From Hormiphora californensis (taxonomy: Eukaryota > Ctenophora > Tentaculata > Cydippida > Pleurobrachiidae), in NCBI GenBank assembly GCA_020137815.1, contig CM035362.1, positions 3,246,391 through 3,310,390 on the forward strand: a DNA stretch of 64,000 nt. The letters are read 5' to 3'. Positions 32,196-47,597 of the stretch are shown here, one piece after another. How positions within the stretch are numbered: position 1 is the stretch's first letter; each line of letters begins with the position of its first letter. The notes under the pieces are model-generated. The model was not told where the DNA came from, searched no databases, and saw only the letters and a program-made list of their open reading frames with translations. The translations under genes were made by a program, and so were the position numbers.

Positions 32196-33040
32196 AGAGA
32201 TGAACTAAGAGAGAGAGATGAAAGAGAGCTAAGTAGAGAGGAGAGAGAGAGCTCGAGAGAAGAGAGAGAAAGAGTAGGACTCTCCATACTTATCTGCTCG
32301 CCTCTCTCTCTCTCCTCTCATCCCTATCAAGTCTAGCACGTCTCGCTCTCTCTCTCTCTCTCCTCTCTTCTCTCTCTCCTCGCTCCTCTCTCTCTCTTCT
32401 CTCCTCTCTCTCTCTCTCTCTGCGATAGAGAGAGATTCGATCTATCTGGAGAACACAACTCGCTACCCACCCACCTACCACCCCTGCACACAACACAACA
32501 CGTGTCTATCTGTGTGTGTGAGAGAGAAGGTCTCGCACTGTGTCGGGAGACATCCACCTCATTTCGACTGGTTTCAACGTGTGTTTGATATCTCCCAACC
32601 CCTCTCCCTCTCTCTCTCTACAAGATCGTACCAGGTTCGTACCATAGGACACTATATATTAGGTTTTAGGTTGGGCTACTGCACAGCTCCCTCCCCAGCT
32701 GCCATGACACACGTTGCAGTATAGTACGGGGGGGGGGGGGGTTGGATAGTATTATAATAGTGATACAGTGTGCTCTCTCTCAAGATCTATCATGCAGTAA
32801 ATTAATAGGAATTGACACTTGACGTGTGTTCATCATGAGATGCTGATCTTTGTAATAGTTCTCAGAGATATGATCTCTCTTTTTTATATGATGCTGACAG
32901 ATCTTGGTAATATAGTTCTCAGAGATATGATCTCTCTTTTCATTCAAGTACATTCTATAGTTAGTAAGGTTTTGATCTAGTTTTAGCTTCAGGATCAGAT
33001 CAGTTTTTAATGTATCGTTATCCATGGTCATACCTAGATC
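31755..33040. repeat. Low-complexity region between genes
   Basis: GA and CT tracts (31893-31935, 32132-32270, 32297-32420), a G run at 32728-32741 and a ~55-bp direct duplication (CTCAGAGATATGATCTCTCT at 32859 and 32914). No gene seen; the frames here are products of the repeats. Confidence 0.8.
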
Positions 33041-34497
33041 TGGGACTAAGCAGTAAGCACTGAGTAGCCCAGTGATCTGGTCAGATCTGGAACTAAGCAG
33101 CCCAGTGATCTTGTCAAATCTGAGACTAAGCTTGGTATCGAAGACACCTCACACTCTGTTTAGAGGTATCAGAAGCGCTTGCCCTATTTTTATAACGCGC
33201 TCAAAACGTTATACTGAGCACTGAAAAGTTGTAGTCTACACTACATAGTTCTAGCTTAGGGGTTTGAGCCGCGCACAGGTCGACACAGAGACCAAATCTT
33301 GTTACTTTCCTGATTTCTTTGACACAAACAAGTATTGCAGAGCGGTCAATAGAGCTGGCGGTTTCAAACTTCGTCCGTATTCCGAGGGATAGATTAGCAG
33401 TTCAGTGTTTCAAACCAGGTTTAATTTGGCAAAGTAGAAGTTGAGTTACAACATATTTTGTACAAATGGTCCAACTTCAAGACCTTTTTAATTTTGATGG
33501 CCAGACCTTTGAAGATAGAAACTTCAAACTTTGCCACGATCTTTAATATGATGTTAAGCATACCTGACCTACTTTTTCAAAAAAAATTTCATCATTAACA
33601 CCTAAAACTGATCTTAAAACCAAGGTTCCGGAGATAATTTTTCAAATATGAGTACAGAATTGTAATTTTCAGACAATTTGGTGGGGAATACCAAAATTTG
33701 GTGCATTTTCATTGAGTGGTTGAGGAGCTATTAATTTTTGAAGTGAATCAAACCGCTTCTGTAACCCCTAGCTCAGGTCGCCGGGCGACCTTCGCGCGCG
33801 CTGGCAAGGGGTAACTTCGTAACCAAAGACTAAGCAGCCCAGTGATCAGGTCTGATCTGGAACTAAGCAGCCCAGTGATCTGGCCAGATCTGGGACTAAG
33901 CAGCCCAGTGATCTGGTCAGATCTGGGACTAAGCAGCCCAGTGATCTGGTCAAATCTGGAACTAATTGCAGCCCAGTGATCTGGTCAAATCTGGAACTAA
34001 GCAGCCCAGTGATCTGGTCAGATCTGGAACTAAGCAGCCCAGTGATCTTGTCAGATCTGGAACTAAGCAGCCCAGTGATCTGGTCAGATCTGGAACTAAG
34101 GAGCCCAGTGATCTTGTCAAATCTGGAACTAAGCAGCCCAGTGATCTTGTCAAATCTGGGACTAAGCAGCCCAGTGATCTGGTCAGATCTGGAACTAAGC
34201 AGCCCAGTGATCTTGTCAAATCTGGAACTAAGCAGCCCAGTGATCTTGTCAAATCTGGGACTAAGCAGCCCAGTGATCTTGTCAGATCTGGAACTAAGCA
34301 GCCCAGTGATCTTGTCAGATCTGGAACTAAGCAGCCCAGTGATCTGGTCAAATCTGGAACTAAGCAGCCCAGTGATCTTGTCAGATCTGGAACTAAGCAG
34401 CCCAGTGATCTTGTCAGATCTGGAACTAAGCAGCCCAGTGATCTTGTCAAATCTGGAACTAAGCAGCCCAGTGATCTTATCAAATCTGGGACTAAGC
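33041..34497. repeat. 33-bp minisatellite, about 20 units plus an outlying piece
   Basis: The unit CAGCCCAGTGATCTGGTCAG + ATCTGGAACTAAG (33 bp) repeats at 33828-34497, with three units separated at 33041-33127. Variants are TTG for TGG and AAATC for AGATC. Because 33 is divisible by three, frames stay open on both strands for over 180 codons; there is no start context or splice structure supporting coding. Confidence 0.9.
33128..33827. mobile_element. ~700-bp insertion splitting the 33-bp array
   Basis: The array stops at CTTGGTATCGAAGACACC and resumes after GGTAACTTCGTAACCAAAG. These two are imperfect inverted copies, which suggests terminal repeats. The same termini flank 42240-42355 (GGTGTCTTCGATACCAAG) in the intron of the 7TM gene, in a shorter copy. 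Confidence 0.6.
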
Positions 34498-35091
34498 ACA
34501 ATCTATACATTACTTTCTATAGAATTCTAAAGCTTTTTTCATTATTTTTTACCGCCAATGCTCTATACAGCACAGCTTGGTGTGTACCCTGCACTCTAAT
34601 TGATTGAACTGTATCATGGATAAAAACATCTGAGAATAAAAACATTTATCTTTAGTCACTATATATGTTTTCCATTGTTTCTGGTCAATTGTGGAATGAT
34701 CGTGTGTCCGTTTCTCGATGTTGAAATTGGGATAGTTTTGGGTCTCTTTTTAATACGTTTCCCGCTGTTGAAATGAAAAGTTGGGATAGTTTTGGGTCTT
34801 TTTTAATCCATTTCTCGATGTTGAAATGACAAATTGGGATAGTTTTGGGTCTTTTTTAATCCATTTCCCGCTGTTGAAATGACAAATTGGGATAGCTTCG
34901 GGGAGGTCGAGGACGATCAGAGGCTTTTGAGCAAAAGCAAAGATGGCAAACCCAATAGGTATAGTTTCTATGAGCTGACGAAATGATTTAGATCCATGAG
35001 TAGTCGAGGTCTAGCAGTAGTTGCACATCGCGTAGTGAGAAGTCGGTCACTTTTTGATTATCCGTACTTTATTTTCAGATTTCAGTCGGCA
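34498..35091. repeat. ~53-bp tandem repeat upstream of the RCC1-like gene
   Basis: From 34730 to 34905, about 3.5 units share TTGGGATAGTTTTGGGTCTT and GTTGAAATGACAAA. It lies 190 bp from the ATG and could contribute to the promoter. No other feature is seen. Confidence 0.75.
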
Positions 35092-39429
<4,338 letters not shown>

Positions 39430-40731
39430 TTGAACAGATCTTGTACACCGCTGCCCTTCCTATCCACTACCATACTATGGGCATATCACGTGACACAATA
39501 CTACCATATATGGGCATATCACGTGACACAATACTACCATATATGGGCATATCACGTGACACAATACTACCATATATGGGTACATATCGGTGTATCCTAG
39601 CTCTTGCGTTCTCTGTGGCCCTTCCTATCCACCTCTGAGTACAGTGCCGGTGTACCTACTCTTGTGTGACCCGAACATTGATATTCAAATTGTAAAATGT
39701 ATAAAACTGAAAAAGGAGTAGTAGAGAGAGGGCAATGTGAGTTCATTTGCCCATCAAGACAATTATTGGTGAATGGTGATATAAAATGGGGGCATGCTAA
39801 TAGATAGGTGACAGGTGTCTATATCACCAAGCTAATAGACACTGATGTGGACCCAGTGATATCACCACCATGGGACTTACCATCATATTTATAATAATTG
39901 TGTTATAATAATTGTGTTTCATCTTTTTGAGCCGAAAGAAGTTTGTGTTTTGTGTATTTTGGCATACAATTTAATATGTTTCCGGTGACGCCTTATCTGT
40001 AACCTGAGAAATGCAGTGTCACAGTTTTCTATCGCCGCTATACTTTGTGTCGACATGAATTATGTACATTGTACTCATATACAATTGGACCCCGATTAAC
40101 CAGACACCCCGATTTACCGGGAAAACCTTTTCCGGTAAATCGGTGTCCGACTGTACATGAATCTACATCAACAAATGGCTCAGATTGTGTTTTTTCATGA
40201 TTAGTTCTTTCTCCACACACATGCCTTTAACTTCCTATTATAATACTGCTGTTTTGCCTACTCCTGGAGTGGTTTACCGTCGGTTTTAACATGTGCACTT
40301 CTAAAATACTCTAGTTTTTGTTCAAATGAATCGTTATACAATCAGACCCCGATATACCGGACGGATTAGATTCCCCCGATATACCCATGTCTACTGAATC
40401 TTTTTCCTCCAGCATCCCTGAAAATCGGGGTCCAACTGCTATATATCCATATTTTGTCAGGCCCACCCCATGTAGATTGATGGTATGGATGTAACGACAG
40501 TGGACTCCCATGATGAACTATCACGGGCCGAACATTTAGCTGAGCACGACCATTGGTACATTCCAATAATAATCTTTTGAAAACCCTCTTTAATCTATGA
40601 TATAGTGGAGTCTCGACTTACCGGACCTCGTTATATATAACCGTGCGAAAACCCTTACCCTGAACCCTAAGACCCTAGAAACCCAGGTTTGACTGTATCA
40701 GGTACAATATTGGTATTATGTGATATTTCAG
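39430..40731. repeat. Intergenic, with a 33-bp tandem triplicate and two pogo-like MITEs
   Basis: 39477-39580 holds three copies of ATGGGCATATCACGTGACAC + AATACTACCATAT. 40082-40153 and 40338-40440 are short pogo-like MITEs (CCGATTTACCGG type), and a decayed one lies at 40610-40700. The first exon of the 7TM gene downstream must lie here or be missing; I could not identify it. Confidence 0.65.
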
Positions 40732-43278
40732 GATATATATAGCAGCATCACTGGTTGGCAGTTTCCTGGGTACCTTTGGTGCAGGGATGATCATTATAAC
40801 TAGTCTGAAACTCAGGGCACCCACCATGGTCAACAAGATCATCAGAAATATCTCCATATTTGGTAATAACATCTCCATATTTGGTAATAACATCTCCATA
40901 TTTGGTAATAATATCTCCATATTTGGTAATAAGATCTCCGCATTTTGTAATTTACATTAATTGATGGTGTATTGTCTAAGGGGCGTGACGTGCCAAAGTC
41001 CAAGGACTTGGAACATTGAGTTGTTTTAGGTTGTTTTGTCCTATATCTGTGATTATTACCTTTCTACTTTTTATTCCAAAATGATGCCCTAATTTCCCCG
41101 ACAGATATGTTCATCTCACTTCCCATTCTTGTCCTAAACGTTCTCCACCTTGAACTACATCTATCGCACAGCGAAGGCCACAAGAGGTAAATTGCCAGCT
41201 AAATTCAAAAGTTTGCTATATTAATATTTGACGAATAACCGAATGCTCATTAGTCAACCAATCATTCAATTATAATAATTGTCCATTATGTCGGCAGCGC
41301 CTGGTGGATGGAATCACATTCCTGCAAAATCCAATCCTACATCATCACAACCGCCGCTATGCTCTCATTCCTGTGGACCTGTGACTTTATCCCAACACGT
41401 GTTCCTTCTGTTGGCATACGGGATAAAAGGGGCACACCTTGTATATGTGGCAATTTACCCTCTCTCCATCATACCCCTGGCGGTAAATGGAGTCGGATAT
41501 GCTTATAATGTGTTAGGTCAAGGTTAGTAGCTGCATTGATTTGTACATACACACATCACATGATATCTTATTATATACTAATTCTTCAATTGGATCAAGC
41601 CATTTCATTAAAGATTTGCTCACTACAAATTACTTTGTTTTGTTCTGTTCTAACATTTGTGCAAAACATGGTCGAGCACTTAGGCAAGGAAAACTTTGTT
41701 GCAACACGCCATTTCATTATGTTTGATCACTTATACACAGATTTCCATTACAGATTTCCGGTTTGATATAGCTGAATTGGAAGGTAACAGCAGTAGTGGA
41801 CATTACCACTCAATTAGTTGGTGCTGGATTAACGTTACCCAGGACGAGAGCAACAAATCCTGGATGGAGAAAAAGTGTCAAGCAACAGTTTGGGAGGGAA
41901 AAGGCTGGGAATTACTTGCTTATCTTGGTTAGTTTGGGCGGGTATAATTTCGGCCTACTTGAATAATATTCAATGAATATGGTATTGGTCTATAAACCTA
42001 ACACCTCCCACGCAAGCAGTCTGGGTCCGAATGTTTCAACGGACAGTCGGGTTCCGACAAGCAGCTGCCTCAAATTAAAACCTGCAGGTGTTTTGATATA
42101 TTCCACTTTGACCTACATTCGCCTGCGGAGAATTCAAAACACCGACTATGATGATGAGGAGCTGATGGAAAGCAATGCTTTGGAAAGAAGTGCCCTACTG
42201 ACTAACACATCCCGCCAAAATATCAACTCCTCTGTTCGGGGTTACTTGCAATTGTGGCTCATACCACACTCTGTTACCCCTCCCTTAAGGGGCCCTTGTC
42301 TGCCGGTAAGGGCCCTTGCCGGCGCGACAAGAGTGTGAGGTGTCTTCGATACCAAGCTCATACCACACTCTGTGAGGGTTCGGCAGATCAAGGCCGGTAA
42401 CTACTAACTTTGATAATTTCACCAACCAACAATGTGTGACCGAGATCTAAACCGAGATTCCTAATCTCAGTTTTCACTGGAGTACTTTTGCTAGAATAAT
42501 TCCACACAAAACCATATTATGATGATATAATTTCAGGGGCGAATCTTAAGATCATAAAGCTTCTCGCGATACCAGCAGTTTTTGTTTTCTTTCGGATTTG
42601 GGGAACCATCTATAGGTGAGGATTAAAATAAAGTTAATCTGTAAGTGATTCATCAAAGTTTGATGAATCTCTTACAGTTTTTTAAACTTATTATTAATTA
42701 TCAATTATATACTAAAGCTGTTCTAATTAATAACAATTATGCCTGATCCCTGCACAATCCTAGCCGATTTAAAAATGGAAGATTCGGATCGATCTGATTT
42801 GCCATTTTATTTCCGCAGGTTTGCGTGTAACTGCGGTTCTGATGAAGAGGGAAGCATAGCAGTTCGAACCTGCCAAAACAACTTTTTGTTTTTCATGCTG
42901 TGTCTGTTTGACCCCATGCAGGGGATGGCCAACTTCCTATTGTACTGGAAATCTCTCAGACAGGAAGACAGCTGGACTGCTGAGTCGCCAACTTGCTGCA
43001 TTATTCCTAAAATTAGAGGTAACAATACAATACAAGGAGGTGCATGAGGAATTGAAAGTTGGAGTATTTGAAAGAAATGAAATAGGCCGGTCAGGCAGAA
43101 GATCTGACAGAAAATTGGAGTAGATTTTAGATACGAATTCTTTAACGAGTATTCACAATTGTTTTTAGGCAGGCCAGGGTTTGCTGCTTGGAAGGCAGGT
43201 CGATCAGGACAAAATGCACCCTCAAGCAGAGACCCAGTGACGGTGGTTGTACCTTGTCCTAATGATGACGTCATATAA
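40732..43278 (+). CDS. Seven-transmembrane receptor, GPR157/cAMP-receptor-like (5' end missing)
   Basis: Eight exons: 40732-40862, 41105-41186, 41298-41522, 41754-41927, 42088-42240, 42537-42615, 42819-43018, 43169-43278, at least 383 residues. TM1 is SLVGSFLGTFGAGMIIITSL. Then come a basic loop and TM2 (MFISLPILVLNVL), TM3 (CKIQSYIITTAAMLSFLW), TM4, an extracellular WCWI motif followed by WELLAYL into TM5, TM6 (KIIKLLAIPAVFVFF) and TM7 (FFMLCLFDPMQGMANFLLY). WCWI ahead of a TM5 W-E-L-L-A-Y is what GPR157 and cAMP-receptor-like proteins show. Exon 3 carries one extra base near TTT 41386-41388 or CCC 41391-41393; removing it restores all phases. The exon with the initiator ATG was not found. 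The TAA at 43276-43278 is inside the TGACGTCA array. Confidence 0.75.
40850..40945 (+). repeat. 21-bp tandem repeat duplicating the exon 1 donor site
   Basis: ATCTCCATATTTGGTAATAA occurs four times, then a decayed fifth. Each full unit ends with a possible donor GGTAATAA; GT dinucleotides fall at 40863, 40884, 40905 and 40926. Using a later donor would add seven residues (NNISIFG) without changing frame. Confidence 0.85.
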
Positions 43279-43513
43279 CGGTGACGTCATATAACGGTGA
43301 CGTCATATAATGATGACGTCATATAACGGTGACGTCATATAACGGTGACGTCATATAACGGTGACGTCATATAACGGTGACGTCATATAACGGTGACGTC
43401 ATATAACGGTGACGTCATATAACGGTGACGTCATATAACGGTGACGTCATATAACGGTGACGTCATATAACGGTGACGTCATATAACGGTGACGTCATAT
43501 AACGGTGACGTCA
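43266..43513. repeat. 16-bp tandem array of TGACGTCA (CRE-like) sites
   Basis: TGACGTCA starts at 43266 and recurs exactly every 16 bp to 43506, sixteen copies, with spacer TATAACGG (one TATAATGA variant). TGACGTCA is the perfect palindromic CREB/ATF binding site. The first unit also encodes the last residues and stop of the 7TM receptor (DDVI then TAA). Confidence 0.95.
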
Positions 43514-43617
43514 TCATAGATAGAGGTGGCGTATTGGAGTGACCTCAGGAATCCAACCCTTCACTGACCGTGGGTAGTGATAGATAGGCCCCATTGGCGA
43601 CGGATGACCAGACCGTG

Positions 43618-43934
43618 ATGGATGCTGTGATGGTGGCAGATGACCGTATTGACAATTTGGAACATGTGATTGATCTGCCCCGTGTGATTTTACCAAACGC
43701 ACACTACATGAACGATCCCAACTTGAAGTGGTTTAAATATAGTAAGAGCATCCTTTGTTGTTAAATTTGATTTTTTCTTTGTCTTTTAAACTAATTTCGA
43801 TGACTGGATTGTATAACTGTATGTACGAACTGACTGTACTGCAGAACTAAACAGTATGAAGGACCCCCTCTTCCCCGGTTACCCAATACCCACGCCCCCA
43901 GACCCCGGTTCCAGCACGTCACCATGGGACATGG
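43618..43934 (+). CDS. Short unrecognised ORF in two exons, Pro-rich end
   Basis: Exons 43618-43741 and 43845-43934 join in phase. The first reads MDAVMVADDRIDNLEHVIDL and on to NLKWFKY, the second GYPIPTPPDPGSSTSPWDMG. The frame is open upstream of the ATG to about 43588, so an upstream exon is possible, though no good acceptor is seen. There is no signal peptide. It may be the last part of a gene whose other exons I cannot find, possibly an alternative end of the receptor. The second exon is tandemly repeated downstream. Confidence 0.45.
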
Positions 43935-44290
43935 GTGTGTATAACTTAGTACGGACTGACTGTACTGCAGAACCCCCCCCCCCCCCCCCGGGTTACCCAA
44001 TACCCACGCCCCCAGACCCCGGTTCCAGCACGTCACCATGGGACATGGGTGTGTATAACTTAGTACGGACTGACTGTACTGCAGAACCCCCCCCCCCCCC
44101 CCCGGGTTACCCAATACCCACGCCCCCAGACCCGTTCCAGCACGTCACCATGGGACATGGGTGTGTATAACTTAGTACGGACTGACTGTACTGCAGAACC
44201 CCCCCCCCCCCCCCCGGGTTACCCAATACCCACACGCCCCCAATATCCACCCCCAGACCCCAGTTCCACTGCAGCACGTCACGATGGGTG
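43835..44290 (+). repeat. 112-114-bp tandem repeat of an exon with its splice sites
   Basis: GGTTACCCAATACCCACGCC starts at 43877, 43991, 44105 and 44217. Each unit carries acceptor ACTGTACTGCAG, the Pro-rich exon and donor GACATGG|GTGTGTAT. Units are joined by C runs of about 15. Skipping or including units would keep the frame in principle (phase 1 to phase 1). The last unit is degenerate. Confidence 0.85.
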
Positions 44291-44519
44291 TGTCACTGTG
44301 GCACGGTAACAGCTTGTCCCATCTAGTATATCAATTTAGGAGTTCCAACCTTCCCGAAAACTATTAATTGTCATGGGCGTTGAGCAAGAGAACAATGGGG
44401 CACTTTTTGTGCGCTCATTTCGGACAATGGAAGCGTCAGTCTGGGCGTGAACAGCGTCACCCTTTGTTGTTTCCGGTCTATCTGTCTTGGACTATCTTTC
44501 TCACTCTATCCCCCTCTCT

Positions 44520-44629
<110 letters not shown>

Positions 44630-44697
44630 ACTTTATCCCTCCCTCCATTTCCATTGTCCCTTCACTAACGTTGTTTCTTGTTTCGTATACGTGTGTT

Positions 44698-46581
44698 ATG
44701 TTCCGTGTTCCAATGTTTCGTGTCTTGTTGATAACAGTCCTGGTGGGATGGTGCAATGGGGAGGCTGTAAAGGAATGTCTGTCTGAGGAGGTGTTCCATC
44801 GGGCATCCTGCGATGAAATCAAGAAACATGTGGGTTGTAATTCTTTGACTTAATTTTTCTCTATTTTTCACTCCCAGAAAACCAACTTCAGCCTAAATAA
44901 TTATATACACTAGAGCTATAGGTACCAAATGTGTCATGTAGTGGTAATAACAGTCGGACCTCGATTTACCGGCATGCTCGGGGGAAGCCCAGTATATCGG
45001 GGTGCCCGCTAAATCGGGGTCCGCTAAATCGGGGTCCGACTGCAGTTTAAACATTTCAATTTGCTCTACAAAATCTAACCCGACTTTCCCTCGTCCTAAA
45101 AGGTAAGCGGACAGTGGGTCGAGGTGAGAAGGCTCGCCCTTCCCTTTAAGATGTACGAGGAGGAATCATGTGTAATTTGGGAGGTATCACCGCAAACCGT
45201 CACCACGGGGAAATCCGTCTTTGATATGGTCGTTATGTAAGTGTTGAACTTTGAGTAAATTTGCAAAATAGGGTGTATTTGAATTTGAATTTAGTCATCC
45301 GCCATACTCATACCCGTTGGTGTATAAGTCTGGGAGAGGTTTGGTTTGGACCGCTTATCTGGGACTGTAAACATCTGGGAGAGGTGCTTGAATTGCCGAA
45401 TCCAAACATTGTCTCGACAACTCTAACTCTCTACCGGCTAGAAATAACATATTTAATCACACGTGTTTCTATTGCAGGGAGTATGGAACAGAGCTGGGAA
45501 CGACTGCAAATCTAACACTGACGGAGGATGGGGAATTTTGCTCTGTCCAGGTAAAATAAGACACCATATTTGGGCATATGACGTCACCAAATCTCCAAAC
45601 ATGGTTAAATTCATTGGTTATCATACAGCGGGTCTATTTTACCTACTACTTTTGGTAATGCTGTCACCTCTCCTTGGCAAAAAGATCCCTCATGATAGCT
45701 AGCTGCTAGATAAAGATTTTTGCTGGCTTGCACGATATTGTTTGTCGGTATTAATTACCCATGCCCTAAATCTATGACTGTCATAGACTGATAGGTCTCA
45801 ATAAATCAATTAAAGTGTATTGGTATAGCTACCTGTTATTATATTATCCATGTTTAGATGAGGATAGATGTACCTTCACAAGGTATATCAAGAGTCACAC
45901 CCGACTGGTGGATTACGTTTGACGAGCACAATCAAATAATGGCAGGGTATGTAACACACAATTTACTAGGTTTTGATAGCCTGAGATCGAGAGACTCTGG
46001 GACAGTTTCACTCTCTCGGAGAAAGTGAAATTCTCCAAGACAGGAAATGCTCGTACTGCAGAGTGCAGCTGCTGAGCTTGATACATAAAGATGCCAACCT
46101 ATACCATGGCTAATTAATTAGATAATGGCTAATTATTAATTAATTAGATAATTAGATAAATTAAACTGATTATGTTCTCTATAGATACGTTTGTATTGAC
46201 AACTTTGTGCCAACTGATATTGCCAAGGGCCTCCTTTATCGGAACCTACTGTTCATCTACATCAAACCTCAACTTGGACCGGACGCGGTTAGTTTTTTGT
46301 TACTTTTCTTACTCAACAAATTGCAGTGCTATAACTGGCGCACTGATCGTTAAGATTTTCAAGAGTTTCAAATTATAACTAATATAGTGTAAAACATATA
46401 TTTTTGATTCAGAAAAGTATTAATTAAATACTGCGCAATGTTTCAGATGACTGACATTGGAAAAAGCCTGGATACAATGGCCAAAAGGTTTGAGAAGGAG
46501 CTGGAGGGAATTCGTGATGAGACGAGTGAAGATTTCGAGTCTCTCCTGAACAGCAAGTGTCACGGGTTCGAAACTTTATAG
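44698..46581 (+). CDS. Secreted orphan protein, 221 residues, six exons
   Basis: Exons 44698-44829, 45103-45236, 45478-45550, 45858-45946, 46185-46287 and 46447-46581 join without any phase conflict to 221 residues. The N-terminus is a signal peptide (MFRVPMFRVLLITVLVGWCNG); a second Met six codons in is an alternative start. The mature part has six cysteines (KEC, ASC, ESC, EFC, YVC, SKC), an even number suggesting three disulfides, and a beta-rich middle (SGQWVEVRRLALPFKMYEEE, TPDWWITFDEH). The C-terminus is a charged helix (DIGKSLDTMAKRFEKELEGI). I do not recognise the family. Introns hold one pogo-like MITE (44951-45042). Confidence 0.85.
44951..45042. mobile_element. pogo-like MITE in intron 1 of the secreted orphan gene
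   Basis: Ends CAGTCGGACCTCGATTTACC and AAATCGGGGTCCGACTG. The 3' end has a local duplication of CCGCTAAATCGGGGT. Confidence 0.75.
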
Positions 46582-47597
46582 TTTAGTATTCGAGTTGGAT
46601 TGACTTTTTAATAGCCACACAATGACATGGTCAAATAATTAGGTAAACGGTTTGCAGTAAACTATAGTAAACTAAACATTGCTTGGATTGAGATTTAGTT
46701 AGATTTAGAACTATATTTGTCAGTGTTGTTAATATGTACTTTTCGCGAGTTGTGATATTTCTTTATTCTATTCTGAAACCCAAAGTAACTCTATTTAATG
46801 ACTAAAAAGGCCGGACATTGAGAGCAATGATTAATGAACTGGAACAACGAATCAATGTGGTTCATAACAAGAAATGAAGAAGCACACCATTCAAATATTG
46901 AGCGCGCGCGTAGAGTACTCTCGCGCGAGGGGTATAAGAAATGAGACGTGCGGTGTTCGCGGCCGACCAACCAAAAAAAAAAACCACAAATTGAGACGGG
47001 ATCAAGAGCGGCCATTTCCATATCTATCTATCTAATCCGTTTTACTGCTGCCTGCAGTTGTTTCACCTCCCTGGGCTATAAGAGACAAGAAAAAAAGTCA
47101 TGATTTTAAGAAACGGAAAAATATAACTCCAGAGATTTCATACACAAATAAACAGTTCGTTCTACAAGAAATGCAGGAAACACGAAAACAAAACAAGTAT
47201 TAGAGATAATATAAGGGCGATATCATAGGTCCAGCCTATTAGTATTCCACCCGTCTAAATTATGTTAACTTTAATTTAGTTTACTAGCTACAGTTCAGTC
47301 ACCATGCATTAAGCAAACATATATTAGGTTTCCCCTATATTATAATACGAGGACTAAAATAATTCTACCTAACTCGACCAACGACACTCTCTTCCCGCAT
47401 GTAAAGGAGGGATAGAACATAACAACGCTCTCTCCAGGCTACAGAGTTTAACATTTTAGATCCTAACAGAACTATATGTCAATTCGGTCAAAAACACTAC
47501 ATTCAAAACGAATTCAAGAAACACACTGGCAAGGAAAAAGAGAGACATTTAAAACAAATTATCATAATTAATATGGTAATTATACCATATTTGGTCA
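46582..47597. other. Convergent intergenic stretch, no gene seen
   Basis: Between the plus-strand orphan gene and the minus-strand gene ending at 47598. Contains a GC-rich near-palindrome at 46901-46928 (GCGCGCGTAGAGTACTCTCG) and a fragment of the GGGTTAGAACATAAC family at 47395-47435. The rest is AT-rich unique sequence. Confidence 0.6.

Noticed and set aside
33846-34607. Four overlapping ORFs of 180-217 codons on both strands
   Set aside because: They arise because the 33-bp repeat is a multiple of three; no start context, signal or splice support.
43266-43513. 16-bp repeats as a CRISPR array or replication iterons
   Set aside because: No spacers, no bacterial or plasmid genes nearby, and the setting is the end of an intron-bearing gene.
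43588-43741. Exon 43618-43741 as a further exon of the 7TM receptor
   Set aside because: The phase after 43018 gives a stop within a few codons and the receptor already has a clean terminal exon; kept as a separate tentative ORF.
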